From Anaeramoeba ignava (Eukaryota; Metamonada; Anaeramoebidae), in the NCBI GenBank assembly GCA_028826165.1, contig JAPDFW010000064.1:62001-126000 (forward strand): a DNA stretch of 64,000 nt. The letters are read 5' to 3'. Below are positions 11,499 to 23,138 of the stretch, in pieces (within the stretch, counting starts at the first letter, position 1; each line of letters begins with the position of its first letter). Position numbers and translations under genes: made by a program. Under the pieces are notes generated by a model, which had not been told where the DNA came from, searched no databases, and saw only the letters and a program-made list of their open reading frames with translations.

Positions 11499-14400
11499 AT
11501 GGATTTAAAAGAAGAAATAATTAATTGGATGAGTCACGTTATTCAAGAAGAAATTTCTAAAAATATTATTCAATTCTCAATTCAACTTTGTTCTCTTATT
11601 AATTCAATTCAACCAAACACAATAAAAACGATTTCCAAGTAAATCTTTTTCGAATTTTAAATTGAATTTTAAATGAATTTTATAAATAAATTTTATAAAT
11701 GAATTTTAATTTTAAATGAATTTTAATTTTAAATCGAATTTTAATTTTATAAATGAATTTTAAAATGAATTTTAATTTTAATTTTAAATGAATTTTAATT
11801 CGAATTTTAATTTTATAAATGAATTTTAAAATGAATTTTAAATCGAATTTTAATTTTAATTTTAATTTTAAATCGAATTTTAATTTTAATTTTAATTTTA
11901 ATTTTAATTTTAATTTTAATTTTAAATGAATTTTATAAATAAATTTTAATTTTAATTTGAATTTTAATTTGAATTTTAATTTTAATTTTAATTTTAATTT
12001 TAATTTTAATTTTAATATTAATTTTAATATTAAATCGAATTTTATAAATGAATTTTATAAATCGAATTTTATAAATGAATTTTATAAATGAATTTTAGTT
12101 CTTCTTCTGAAAATTTAACTCAATTTATTAATGCATGCCAAAATCTTGGAATCAAAAACAACCAATTAATTACTTCCCAAGAAATTATTAATCAAGATGA
12201 AAAATTTTTTCAATTCATTTCCCTTTTAAAAAATTATTCAAATCAAAAAATCAAAAAACAAGAAAAAAAAATCAAAGAAGAAAAAACAATAACAAAAACA
12301 ATTATTTGGAGTATTTGCCCAATTAAAGACACTGAAATAAAGGGATTTGTTTTTATTATTTATCAACACAAAACAAGGAATATTTTTGTTTACTCAAGTC
12401 CACAATACGCAAGTATTTCAAAATCAAAAGAAATAGAAACTTCACTTCACAAAATAATCGAAGAAAAAGATCATTTTGATTCAAAACCAAATCATATTTC
12501 TTTTGATTCTTCAATTGATGCTTTTGTTCTGATTCGTTTTGAATCTTCTTATTTTATTGAATCAACAATTTCTTTCCAAAATTTAATTGATTCTAACAGC
12601 TCTTTTCTTTCACAAATCCAAACCTTATTTAACCCAAATCCACAATCAAAACCCAATATTTTTTTATCTTTAAAAAAATTGCTTGAGCAAAATTATCAAA
12701 ATACTAATGCTTTAAAAGAACTTCTTCTTTCTTTTGAAAAGAAAAATTTTTCATTAATTATTCCTGTCAAATTTGAAAAATTAACTTCTTCTTCATTAAA
12801 TCCAAAAATTATTCAAGTTCTTCTAATATTCAATTCTAAAAAATTCCAATTACAAAAAGAATCCAAAGATTCTCTTGTTTTTGAAGCTTCTATTTCTCAA
12901 ATTCAGAATGTTTGTAGATTAAATGATTTTTTTTTTCAATAATTTATTCATTTAATTTATTTTTATATTTGATTAGATTTCATTTGATCAAGAAAAAACT
13001 TTTTTACAAATTGAGGTTATGGATTCACATCAAAAAATTGTCCAATGCAAAATATTTACTGGAATCACATTATTTGGCATGATTTATCAAACTTTTAATT
13101 CTCTATTAGGTTATTAATCAAAAAACAAAACAATATTTTTATTAAATTTTCATTTAAAAAAAAAATAATTATATATATATATATTATATAGAAAAATCAA
13201 ATTCCGAAAAAAAAGAAAAAAAGGATTCTTTCCCTCTAATTTTTTCCAAGAAACAAGATCTATTTATTCATAAATCAAATTTGTTAAAAGGAAGATGGTC
13301 AAATCTTTTATCCAAAATTGATATGAATCAAAATCAAAATCAAAATCAAAATCAAGAAGATTTTCCAAATTCACTCAGTTTGGAAAATTTTATAGATTCG
13401 ACATCTTCAGAAATAAAATCAAATAAATGGAAAGATATTGTGATCAAACAATTTGGACAAAGTCAAATCACTGATTGTCGTCTTCATCTCGAAAATGAAA
13501 ATACTCATAAAAAAACACAACTTCCAGTTTTATTGCAATTTTTCCCAACATCTCTGCATATAATAATATTTGATTCCACAAAAATTGTGGTTCCTTTTAG
13601 CAAACAACTCGAAATTTTATTCAACAAATCAAAATATGAAATTGAATTTAAAACTCCATCAAAAAATATTGTTTTAACAACTTCCTCCTTATTAAATCTA
13701 TATTGTTTTGGCAAAACCTATCAATTAATCCAGAGATACAAAGGAAGTTCTGCAGAAAATTATGTAATTGATGGAGAAATTATGGGAACTGAAGAAGAAA
13801 TCAAAGCAATAACACTTCGGTGTTTCAACAAAGAACATGCAAATTTCCAAATCAAATTCAAAACTCTTTCAGCAGAAGAATATGATTTAGGAATCATTTC
13901 ATTAGCCAAAAGCCATTTTACGATTTTTTCTCAATCTCATCAATATCAAATGAATTGGAACGAGTTTGTCTTCAAATCTTCTGTTGATGATAAAGATTGT
14001 TTTGTGATTCAAATGGAATTTAAATTGGGACAGAAAACCAAAATATTACAAATGCAATCCACTTCACAAAACAATACAAAAATTTTGTATCAGTGTTTCG
14101 AACTATTTCAGCATGAAAGTACTGGACAGAATTTAGTTTTTTCAGTTCCCAAAATTGAAACTTCTGTGCTTATTCGGAATTTAGATTTGAATATTCCCAA
14201 AAAATATCGAATTCCGTTATCTTCTGATCGTTTAAGTTTAAATAAAGAAAAAACCAAATTGAAGATTAATGAAGATTTATCTGATTTGAAAATGTTGCCC
14301 TATCTCCAAATACAACAAAATTTCCTCAATTATCTCCCAACAGAATTTGTTTTCAAATTTGAAGAAATTAAATCAAAACCAAAATCAAAAATATTAAACA

Positions 14401-16431
14401 AATCCAAAAAGAAATCAAAATCAAAAATCAAACAATAAAAAATCAAAATCAAAATCAAAATCAAAATCAAATCTAAACACGAACAGCCAATCGAATAAAA
14501 TCTATAAAGCAACACAAAATATTCAGAAAAAATCTCTATATTATTACAATGAAAATGATTTTGATTCCGATGATTCTGTCAAAAAAGACACATTTCGAGC
14601 AATAGCATTAAATCAATATGGATATTCATCAGAATTTCTAACAATTGAATTTTTACCCACTTTTTTCAAGATCGCAACACCAACACATTTGATTGAGCGG
14701 AAATATTCTCTTTATTCACAAGTGATCATCTGCTCCGAATCAATCAATGATTGCTATTTTTTCATTGATGAAATTCATTTCTTAGTTTTGAGATTTCCAC
14801 AACATGAAAAATTATGGGAATTTTTTGAGAAATTCCAAGGATACTCAAAATCAGTAGGAAAAATACACGAATATCAATGCAAAATAAAAACAGCGTTTTC
14901 TTTGATTGATGTTGAATTTGAATTGAGACAAAATTCGTTCAGAATTATTGCCGATTCTGTTTATGTAGTTCGATATTCGCCAGATAATTCGATCAAAATT
15001 GACAATCAGAAGAAAATCGCAAACATTTTCATTTCAAGAACAAACTGGATTTCTCTTCATTTTCCGGAATTAGACCAACTCATTGAATTCACAAGCGATT
15101 TCAAGAAACTTCGAGATAACTTTATTGGGCATTTCTCAACAGATTCTCACATGAAAATAACAAAAATTTACAACCAATTTTCGAACCAAAAATGCAAAAT
15201 ATTCCAGACTTCTTATTCATTGACTTATCTTGAAAAACACCACCAATTCATTTCTGACCAAATTACAAATATTACACTGAAAAAAACAAAAAGTGGGAAT
15301 TTACTTGCAATTCTTTTTACTGGAACTTCTGATCTTTTTGTTGTCAGATTTCTCAATCAAGTTGAAAAAACAAATTTCGAAAATGATTTTGAATCGGCAA
15401 AACAAAAAGAATTGAAAAGATTAGCAAGTGAAAAAGAAGCTGTTCAAGAATTAAAACTAGAAAAAGAAATTGAGCAATTATCACAACCCGGAATTTATTC
15501 AAATTTTCAGACTGATTCAATAAACGATCACGATATTTTCTCAGCTTATTTAGTGGATAAAAATATGGAAATTCGATCTTTGATTCGTTTTCAATTTCAT
15601 GAAGAACATCTTTTGATCTTAACCCCAAATGCAAAATTCAATATCGATTATTCCTCTCAAAATTTATCTACTCAATTTGAACCACAATTACAAAATGCTT
15701 GTGAAATTTCTTTTGCAAATTTTTCGCCAATGAAACTTCTATTTGAAAACAATAAAATTATGACAAATTTTGTTTCTTTGTTAAAATCAAAGATCTCAAG
15801 TTCGCAGAAAAATAAATTTGATTCAACCAATTCAGCAAATGTTACAATTATTGATTCAAGTGAAGAAAAACCTATTCATGGAAAAATTGAAATTTATAAA
15901 GAAAATCAATCTTTTATTCTCAAAAATTCCTTTTACAAACGAGAATTTTCTTTTGAAAACTCAATTATTCAAGTTGAATCACAAGATTCAAATATTTGGA
16001 ATATTCACACTTTAAATCAAGAACAAATTAGTGTTGTTTTCCAAGAAGAAAATGCAAAAAACATTTTATTTAGAAAATTACAACATTTTTTTGTTGAAAA
16101 TCCAAATTCTCAAGATGGAAATGATTTTTTAAATTCTTCAGTTGATTTGGAATTTACAGTTGAAATTTTAACTAAAGAATTTCAACAAATTGAAGAAGCA
16201 AAATTGAAATTTTCAAAAGAATCAAAACTTGAAATTTTATTTTTTGGAAAACAATTAAAATTTGACAAGAAGAATTTAATAGTGAAAAAATATGCGAAAA
16301 GTAAATTTATAACATTTATTGAAGTTTTTGATTTTGGAATAATTTTATTCCAATTTCACAAAAAAGAAGAATTTGAAAGATTTTTATTATTATTTTCAAA
16401 AAAGAAAGAAGAAAAAAAAGAAATAAAATAA
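11499..16431 (+). CDS. CH domain protein with tandem PH-like folds (one apparent frameshift)
   Basis: Exons 11499-11638, 12099-12909, 12977-13109 and 13192-16431 give about 1440 aa. Residues 1-95 look like a type-3 CH domain (INWMSHVI, then LCSLINSIQP and INACQNLGI, ending at FISLLKNY). The remainder alternates beta-rich segments of 80-110 residues with acidic or N/Q linkers. Several resemble PH folds, with strand pairs such as LHIIIFDSTKIVVPFS and FRIIADSVYVVRYSP, and helices near their ends; this is a fold-level impression only. The reading frame slips by one extra base in the K/S-rich (aaaatc) tract between about 14380 and 14480: a TAA at 14436 ends the first frame, and the next frame continues with the same composition and domain type. 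Donor 3 (AAT|GTTTGT at 12910) is unusual but is the only one keeping the frame open. The likely role is an actin- or membrane-linked scaffold. Confidence 0.65.
11639..12098 (+). repeat. ttttaa-type repeat intron
   Basis: A 460-bp intron between GTAAAT and TTTTAG made of ttttaa hexamers and tgaattttataaa variants. No coding content. Confidence 0.75.
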
Positions 16432-16497
16432 AAATAAAATAAAATAAAAATAATTTTTTACAAAAATGAGTAATTCAATTCCAACTTTATTTTAAAT

Positions 16498-16568
16498 TTA
16501 TTTTTTTTTTCATTTTTTTTTTCATTTTTTTCTTTTCAATTTTTTTCTTTTTCTTTTCTTTCCTTAAT
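16498..16568 (+). promoter_or_regulatory. CATTTT-rich pyrimidine tract upstream of PSMA7
   Basis: About 70 nt, almost pure T with interspersed C, containing three CAT or CAAT motifs followed by T runs. It ends 8 nt before the PSMA7 ATG. A typical example of the element found upstream of nearly all genes here. Confidence 0.45.
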
Positions 16569-19500
16569 ATGAGTAGATACGATAGAGCCATTACAGTATT
16601 TTCTCCTGATGGACATTTATTCCAAGTTGAATATGCGTTGGAAGCTGTTAAAAAAGGAACTACAGCAGTGGGAATTCGTGGGAAAGATGTTGTAGTTATT
16701 GGTATTGAGAAAAAGACTACAGCTAAACTACAAGACCCTCGAACCGTGAGAAAGGTTGTTCATCTTGATGAACATATTTGTGTTGCATTCGCAGGTTTGA
16801 ATGCTGATGCAAGAATATTGATAGAAAGAGCTCAACTTGAATGCCAAAGACATAGACTTTCTGTTGAAGATCCAATTAGTGTTGAATCTATTACTCGTTA
16901 TATTGCTCAAGTTCAACAGGTTTTTTATTTTATAAACAAATTTATAATTAAATATATAAATAAATTTATAAACAAATTTATAAATAAATATATAAATAAA
17001 TATATAAATAAATATATAAATAAATATATAAATAAATATATAAATATATAAATAAATATATAAATAAATAAATAAATAAATATATATATAAATTTTGAAA
17101 TAAATATATAAATAATTATATAAATAATTATATAAATAAATATATAAATAAATATATAAATAAATATATAAATAAATATATAAAATAAATAACAAATATA
17201 AATAAATTTTGAAATAAATAAATATATAAATAAATATATAAAACCTGAAATAAATAAAAAATAAATAAATAAATAAAAAATGAAATAAATATATAAATAA
17301 ATAACAAAAATAAATAAATAAACAAAATATATAAATAAATAAACATATAAACAAAAAAACAAATAAAAAATATATAAATAAATATATAAATAAATATATA
17401 AATAAAATAAATAAACAAAATATAAAAAAATAAAATAAAAAACAAAATAATATAAACAAAAAACATATAAAAAAACATATAAATAACATATAAAACAAAA
17501 ATATATAAATAAACAAATAAAAAATAAAAAAAACAAAATAAAACATAAACAAAAATAAATACAAACAAATAAAATAAAAAAATAAATAAAATAAATATAA
17601 AATATAACAAATAAAAAATATAAATAAACATATAAATAAAAAAATAAAATAAAATACATAAAAGCAAAAATATAAATAAATAAACAATATATAAAAAAAA
17701 TAAAACAAACAAATATAAATAAAAATAAACAAAAATAAAATAAACATACAAAAAAATAAACAACAAAAAAAAATATGAAAATAAACAAAAAATAAATAAA
17801 TATAAATAAAACAAACAAATAAATAAAATAAATGAAAACAAACATATAAATAAAATATAAACAAAAAATAAACAAAATAAAAAACAAATGTAAAATAAAT
17901 AAACAAATAAAAAAAATAAATAAAAATATAAAAAAATATTTTGAAAATATATAAACAAAACAAAATACAAAATAAAAAATAAACAAAAATATAAATAAAA
18001 AAAATAAACAACAAATAAATAAAATAAACAACAAAAAATACATAAAAAATAAAAAAAAAAATAAAACAAATATAAATAAACAATATAAATAAACAAAATA
18101 AAAAATAAATAAACAATAAAATAAATAAACAAAAATATAAATAAAATAATAAACAAAAATGAAAATAAATATATAAAAACAAAAAAAAAAATATAAACAA
18201 AAACAAACAAACAATAAATAAACAAACAAAATAAAAACAAATAAACAAATAAATATACAAATAAATATAAAAACAAATAAATAAACAAATAAAAAAAAAT
18301 AAACAAATAAACAAATAAATAAAATAAATAAAAAATATAATAAACAAATAAATATAAAAACAAACAAAAAAATAAAATATAGCATACAAAAAATAAACAA
18401 AATAAATATAAACAAATATATAAACAACAAAAATAAAATAAATAAACAAATAAATAAATAAATATATAAAAATAAACAAAAAAAATGGAAAAAATAAATA
18501 AATAAACAAAATAAATAACAAAAAATAAACATAAAAAATAAATAAACAAACAAAATAAACAAACAAACAAAATAAATAAATAAAATATATAAACAAAAAA
18601 TAAATAAACAAATAAAAAATAAATAAAATAAATAAATAAATAAACAAATAAAAATATAAAACAAAAAAAACATATATAAAATAACATAAATAAATAAACA
18701 AATAACAAATATAAATAAATAAACAAATAAATAAATATATAAACAAAAATATATAAATAAAATATAAAAACATATAATAAAAATATATAAAAAAAACATA
18801 TAAATAAAATATATAAACAAATAAACAAACATAAATATAAAACAAAAAAAATAAACAAAATAAAAAAACATATGAAAACAAAATATAACAAAAAACATAT
18901 ATAAAAAAATATAAATAAACAAAATATAAACAAATATAAATAAAAAAATAACAAATAAAATAACAACATAAAAACAAACATATAAACAAAATAATAAATA
19001 AACATATATAAAACAAAAAAAAATACATAAATAAATAAATAAATAAATATATAAATAAAAAATACAAATAAATATATAAAAAACATATAAATAAAATAAA
19101 CAAACATAAAACAAAACAAACAACAAAAAATATTAAAACATAAACAAAATAAAAATATATAAATAAACAAAAAAAAAAACATAAACAAATACATAAATAA
19201 CAAAATATATAAAAAAAACATATAACAAAATACATAAATAAAATAAAATAAAAACAAATAAATAAAAAAAAATAAATAAAAATAAACAAAATAAATATAT
19301 ACAACAAACATATATAAAAAATAAAATAAAAAAATATATAAATATAAACAAATAAACAACAAATAAAACAAATAAATAAACAATATAAATAAATATAAAC
19401 AAAAAAAACAAAATAAATAAATAAATAAATAAACAACAAATAAATTATATAAATAAAAAACAATAAACAAATAAACAAAAAACAACAAAATAAAAACAAA

Positions 19501-21896
19501 TAACAACAAATAAAATAAATAAAAATAAACAAATACATAAACAACATATAAATAAACATAAAAAAAATATACAAATAAATATATAAATAAATAACATATA
19601 AAATATACAAACAAAATATAAAACAACATATAAACAAATAACAACATAAATATATATAAAATAAATATATAAAATTTTAAAAAATAAACAAAAAATATAT
19701 ACAACAAAATATAAACAAATACATAAATAAATATATACAAAAAACAAATATATAAAATAAATATAAATAAAAATAAATAAATAAAAAACAAATAAAAAAA
19801 ATATATAAATAAATATATAAAAAAATATATAAATAAATATATAAAAAATATAAATAAAAAAAATATATAAATAAACATATAAATAAATATAAAACAAATA
19901 TATATACAAAACAAAAATAAAAAAAATACAAAATATAAAATAAATAATAAATAAAATATAAATAATATAAACAAAATATGTAAAATATAACAAAATATAT
20001 AAATAAATATATAAATAAATATACATAAATAAATATATAAATAAATATAAATAAATATATAAAATAAATATATTTATATAAATAAATATATAAATATTTA
20101 TATAAATAAATAATTAAATATATAAATAAATATATAAATAATTAAATATATAAATATATAAATAAATATATAAATAATTATATAAATAAATATATAAATA
20201 AATATATAAATAAATATATAAATAAATAATTAAATAAATATATAAATAAATATATATAGTTGTGTCAAAAAACCGGGTCAGTGTCAAAAACCCGAGTCAA
20301 AAGAAAAATAAAAAAAATTTTGGTTTTTTTTTTTAATCATGATTTTTATTGAATAAAGTTTTTTTAGATTTATAGTTTTTCTTCTTTCTCTTTTTTCTTT
20401 TTGTTTTTGGTTTCTTTTTTTCATATTCTTCAACTTTTTCCAACATTTCTTGACTAGTCAAGATTTTTCCATTAATATCCAATCTCTTTCTCTGTTTCTT
20501 TAATTTCTCCTGTCCCGCAGGTTTCAAAACAATATTCTCATTTCCTAACACTTTGGTGGGATCAAATGGATAGATTCCCGCTTTATTGAATCCAGAATAT
20601 ATTTTTTTGATTGTCGCAGATGATTGAAAGGCATCATAAACATCAAGGAATGAAAGAATATTAGAAGATAGCTTTCCTCTTCTCCTTAGATACTTTTTAA
20701 ATGTACCAAAGACACTCAAATCTAATGGTTGAAGAAAATGACTTGAATGGGCAGGAAGTACAAAAAGTTCAATTTGGTTCTTCATGAAGTCTTTAATCAC
20801 TTCCTGAACCAACCCTTGAATTGTGGCCATCAAGAATAAGCAATGTCTTCTCTTCTTTTGTTTTTTTATTGAGCTGAACATAAGGTATGAAAATTTCGAT
20901 CGCCCATTTTGTGAAAATTTCTTGTGTAATCCAACCAGAAGGTGCATGGACAAAACTGAAAGGAGGAACCAATTCCTCTCAGGAGTTTCTTCAATTACAA
21001 TTGATTGCATAGGTATAATCACTAATGGATCCAGAGATTTTCCAGCAGCATTGACACAAACAACTAAAGTTGTATGGAAATTTTCAATTTTGGGGAGAGT
21101 AACAGAAGGTTGGTAAAAGAACTTTTTGTCAAAACGACAAATTTTTGCAAATCTTTACTCTTTGTTTATCATGGTCTCATCCATATTAAATATTTGATGA
21201 GGAAAAAAATTATTTTCCTGAAACAAGTCACCCAGCCGATCAAAAAAGGATTTAACCTCATCAACAGATACTTGGGAACGAGCTCTTTCTAAAACTTGGG
21301 GTAATTTTATTATAATATCATTTTGGTTGGCAAAATTGTAAACCCACCCTCTTGAATTAATATGTGGTTTTTCCATAAAATCCAATTCAATTGATGGTTT
21401 TTCATCAAAAAAGTGTTCATTAATCCATTCTAGAACCTCATTTATATTGAGTGACTTTCCTTTTTCTGCTGAATGAACAATTTTTTCTTTGAGCTCTTTT
21501 TTTTGTTCATCACTCAACACAGGTGGCCGACCCTTCCTTCCTACTTCTCTGCCTTGTTTCAAAGCTGTAAGAGCTCTTTGAAGAGCTGACAGAGAAATGC
21601 CAAAAAACTCACAGATACTTCTCTGTGAGATTGGCTCTTTTTCTGTCTGCCCAATCAAATACACTTTTGCAGCCTTCTCAGTAACTGAAGAGATATTGCG
21701 AATTTCAGAAAAATGAGAGATTAAACGAATTCTTTTATTAATATCAATTTTTTCTTCTTCTAACATATGAAAAAATAAAAAATGAAAAAAAAATAAAAAA
21801 AATTTTGACTCGGTTTTTTGACACTGACCCGGTTTTTTGACACAACTATATATAAATATATAAATAAATTTATAAATAAATATATAAATAAATATA

Positions 21897-21971
<75 letters not shown>

Positions 21972-22090
21972 ATATAAAAAATAAATAAATAAATAAATAA
22001 AATAAACAAATAAAATAAAATAAAAAAAATAAATAAATAAACAAATAAATAAAAATAAATAAATAAAAAACAAATAAATAAATAAACAAA

Positions 22091-22121
<31 letters not shown>

Positions 22122-22895
22122 AATAAATAAAATAAACAAAATAAATAAATAAAATAAATAAATAAAATAAATAAAACAAATATAAATAAATAAATAAATA
22201 AAAATAAATATAAAAAATAAAAAAAATATATAAATAAACAATATATAAATAAATATATAATTAAATATATATAATTAAATATATAAATTAAATAAATAAA
22301 TAAAATATATATAAATAAATATATAAAAAATATATATAAATAAATATATAAATAAATATATAAATAAATATATAAATAAATATATAAATAAATATATAAA
22401 TAAATATATAAATAAATATATAAATAAATATATAAATTAATATATAAATAAATATATAAACAAATATATAAATAAATAATTAATTAAATATATAAATAAT
22501 TAATTAAATATATATAGAGATATACACAAAGTGGAGGAGTAAGACCATTTGGAATATCAACATTAATAGCAGGATTTAATTCTGATGGAAAACCAAAACT
22601 TTATCAAACGGATCCAAGTGGATCATTTTCATCTTGGAAAGCAAATTCAATTGGAAGAAATGAAAAACCAGTTCGAGAATTTTTAGAAAAGAATTACAAA
22701 GAAGTAGATGAAGAAGAAGCAGTTAAATTAGCTGTTATGGCTTTAGTTGAAGTTGTTGAATCAGGAAAAAAAAATATTGATATCGGTGTTTTAAGAAATG
22801 GAAAACAAATTGAATTTTTAGAAAGAAACAAAATTGCTGATTTGGTTAAAGAAATTGAAGCAGAGAAGAAAAAAAAAGAAGAAGATAATTTCTAA
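16569..22895 (+). CDS. PSMA7: 20S proteasome subunit alpha type-7 (alpha4)
   Basis: Exons 16569-16919 and 22518-22895 give 242 aa (human 248). This subunit is one of seven in the outer alpha ring that gates the 20S proteasome. The N-terminus [20 protein letters not shown] carries the alpha-subunit signature. Further landmarks are [31 protein letters not shown] directly after the intron, [13 protein letters not shown] and a K/E-rich C-terminus. Alpha subunits lack the catalytic N-terminal threonine. The junction IAQVQQ|RYTQSGG is in phase 0 and matches the animal protein exactly in position. The intron is 5598 bp, starts with an atypical donor (CAG|GTTTTTTATT) and holds an antisense DNA transposon. 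The coding exons are intact. Confidence 0.95.
16920..20258 (+). repeat. Degenerate ataaataa(a/c)a repeat, 5' part of PSMA7 intron
   Basis: About 3.3 kb of A-rich repeat built from ataaataaatat and ataaac blocks, essentially without G on the + strand. The left end is regular; between about 17400 and 19700 it is diverged with many aaacaaa variants. On the minus strand it creates open frames of up to 969 codons of I/Y/L/F, which are artefacts of composition. Confidence 0.8.
20259..20302 (+). repeat. Left terminal inverted repeat with internal tandem half-sites
   Basis: The repeat contains two similar blocks about 19 nt apart, GTGTCAAAAAACCGGGTCA (20262) and GTGTCAAAAACCCGAGTCA (20281). They may be two transposase binding sites. 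The right end (21803-21846) has the same structure in inverted orientation. Confidence 0.8.
20333..21766 (-). pseudogene. DDE_1-family transposase, inactivated
   Basis: The product would be about 475 aa from ATG 21766. The N-terminal part has a helix-turn-helix ([20 protein letters not shown]) and the [10 protein letters not shown] linker typical of pogo/Jerky/CENP-B-like transposases. The catalytic domain has the first aspartate in FNMDET (about 21174-21187), the second in LILDGHNS (about 20818-20835) and the third in [13 protein letters not shown]. Three lesions are visible: an in-frame TAA at 21155-21157 shortly after NMDETM; a one-base shift near 20975-20985 that moves the SGWITQEIF and DGH segments into another frame; and a compensating shift at about 20805-20817 before QEVIKDF. 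The C-terminus is K/R-rich and ends 74 nt from the left end of the element. The copy should be non-autonomous. Confidence 0.85.
21803..21846 (-). repeat. Right terminal inverted repeat
   Basis: Reverse complement of the left end with one substitution in the inner block (AAACCGAG instead of AACCCGAG). It ends at the TA dinucleotide 21847-21848. Confidence 0.8.
21849..22517 (+). repeat. ataaata repeat, 3' part of PSMA7 intron
   Basis: Continuation of the A-rich intron repeat beyond the transposon. It is first a nearly pure aaat tetramer (21895-21975), then ataaataaatat blocks. It ends at the acceptor TATAG before 22518. Confidence 0.8.
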
Positions 22896-23138
22896 ATTCT
22901 CTTTTTGTTTTTATTCTTCTTTTTCTTTTTTTCTTCTTTTACTTTTTTTTTCTTTTACTTTTTTTACTTCAAACAAAAAGAATAAAAAAAACATTTTTCT
23001 CTTTCAAGTTTCTTTTTTGAAATTTTGGAAATTTTTAAATAAAAAAAAGTGGAATGAAAAATTTATTATAAAAAGATAAAGATTTTTATTAAAAAAAAAA
23101 GACATAAAAAATTAATTTAAAAAATTAAATTAAAAATT

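Larger units (their letters stand above)
20259..21846 (-). mobile_element. pogo/Tigger-type (Tc1/mariner superfamily) DNA transposon inside PSMA7 intron
   Basis: The element is 1588 bp and is bounded by terminal inverted repeats of about 44 bp that are identical except for one base. The left end starts GTTGTGTCAAAAAACCGGGT at 20259; the right end is its reverse complement ending at 21846. It is flanked by TA on both sides (20257-20258 and 21847-21848), the target duplication of this superfamily. It encodes one transposase on the minus strand, antisense to PSMA7. Its base composition is clearly richer in G+C than the surrounding intron. The near-perfect ends argue for a fairly recent insertion, while the transposase already carries lesions. 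Confidence 0.9.

Noticed and set aside
16728-20026. Very long minus-strand open frames (up to 969 codons) rich in I, Y, L, F and C
   Set aside because: They are the translation of the ataaataa/aaacaaa intron repeat, which lacks stops in the reverse frames. They overlap the PSMA7 exon and show no domain or conserved residue.
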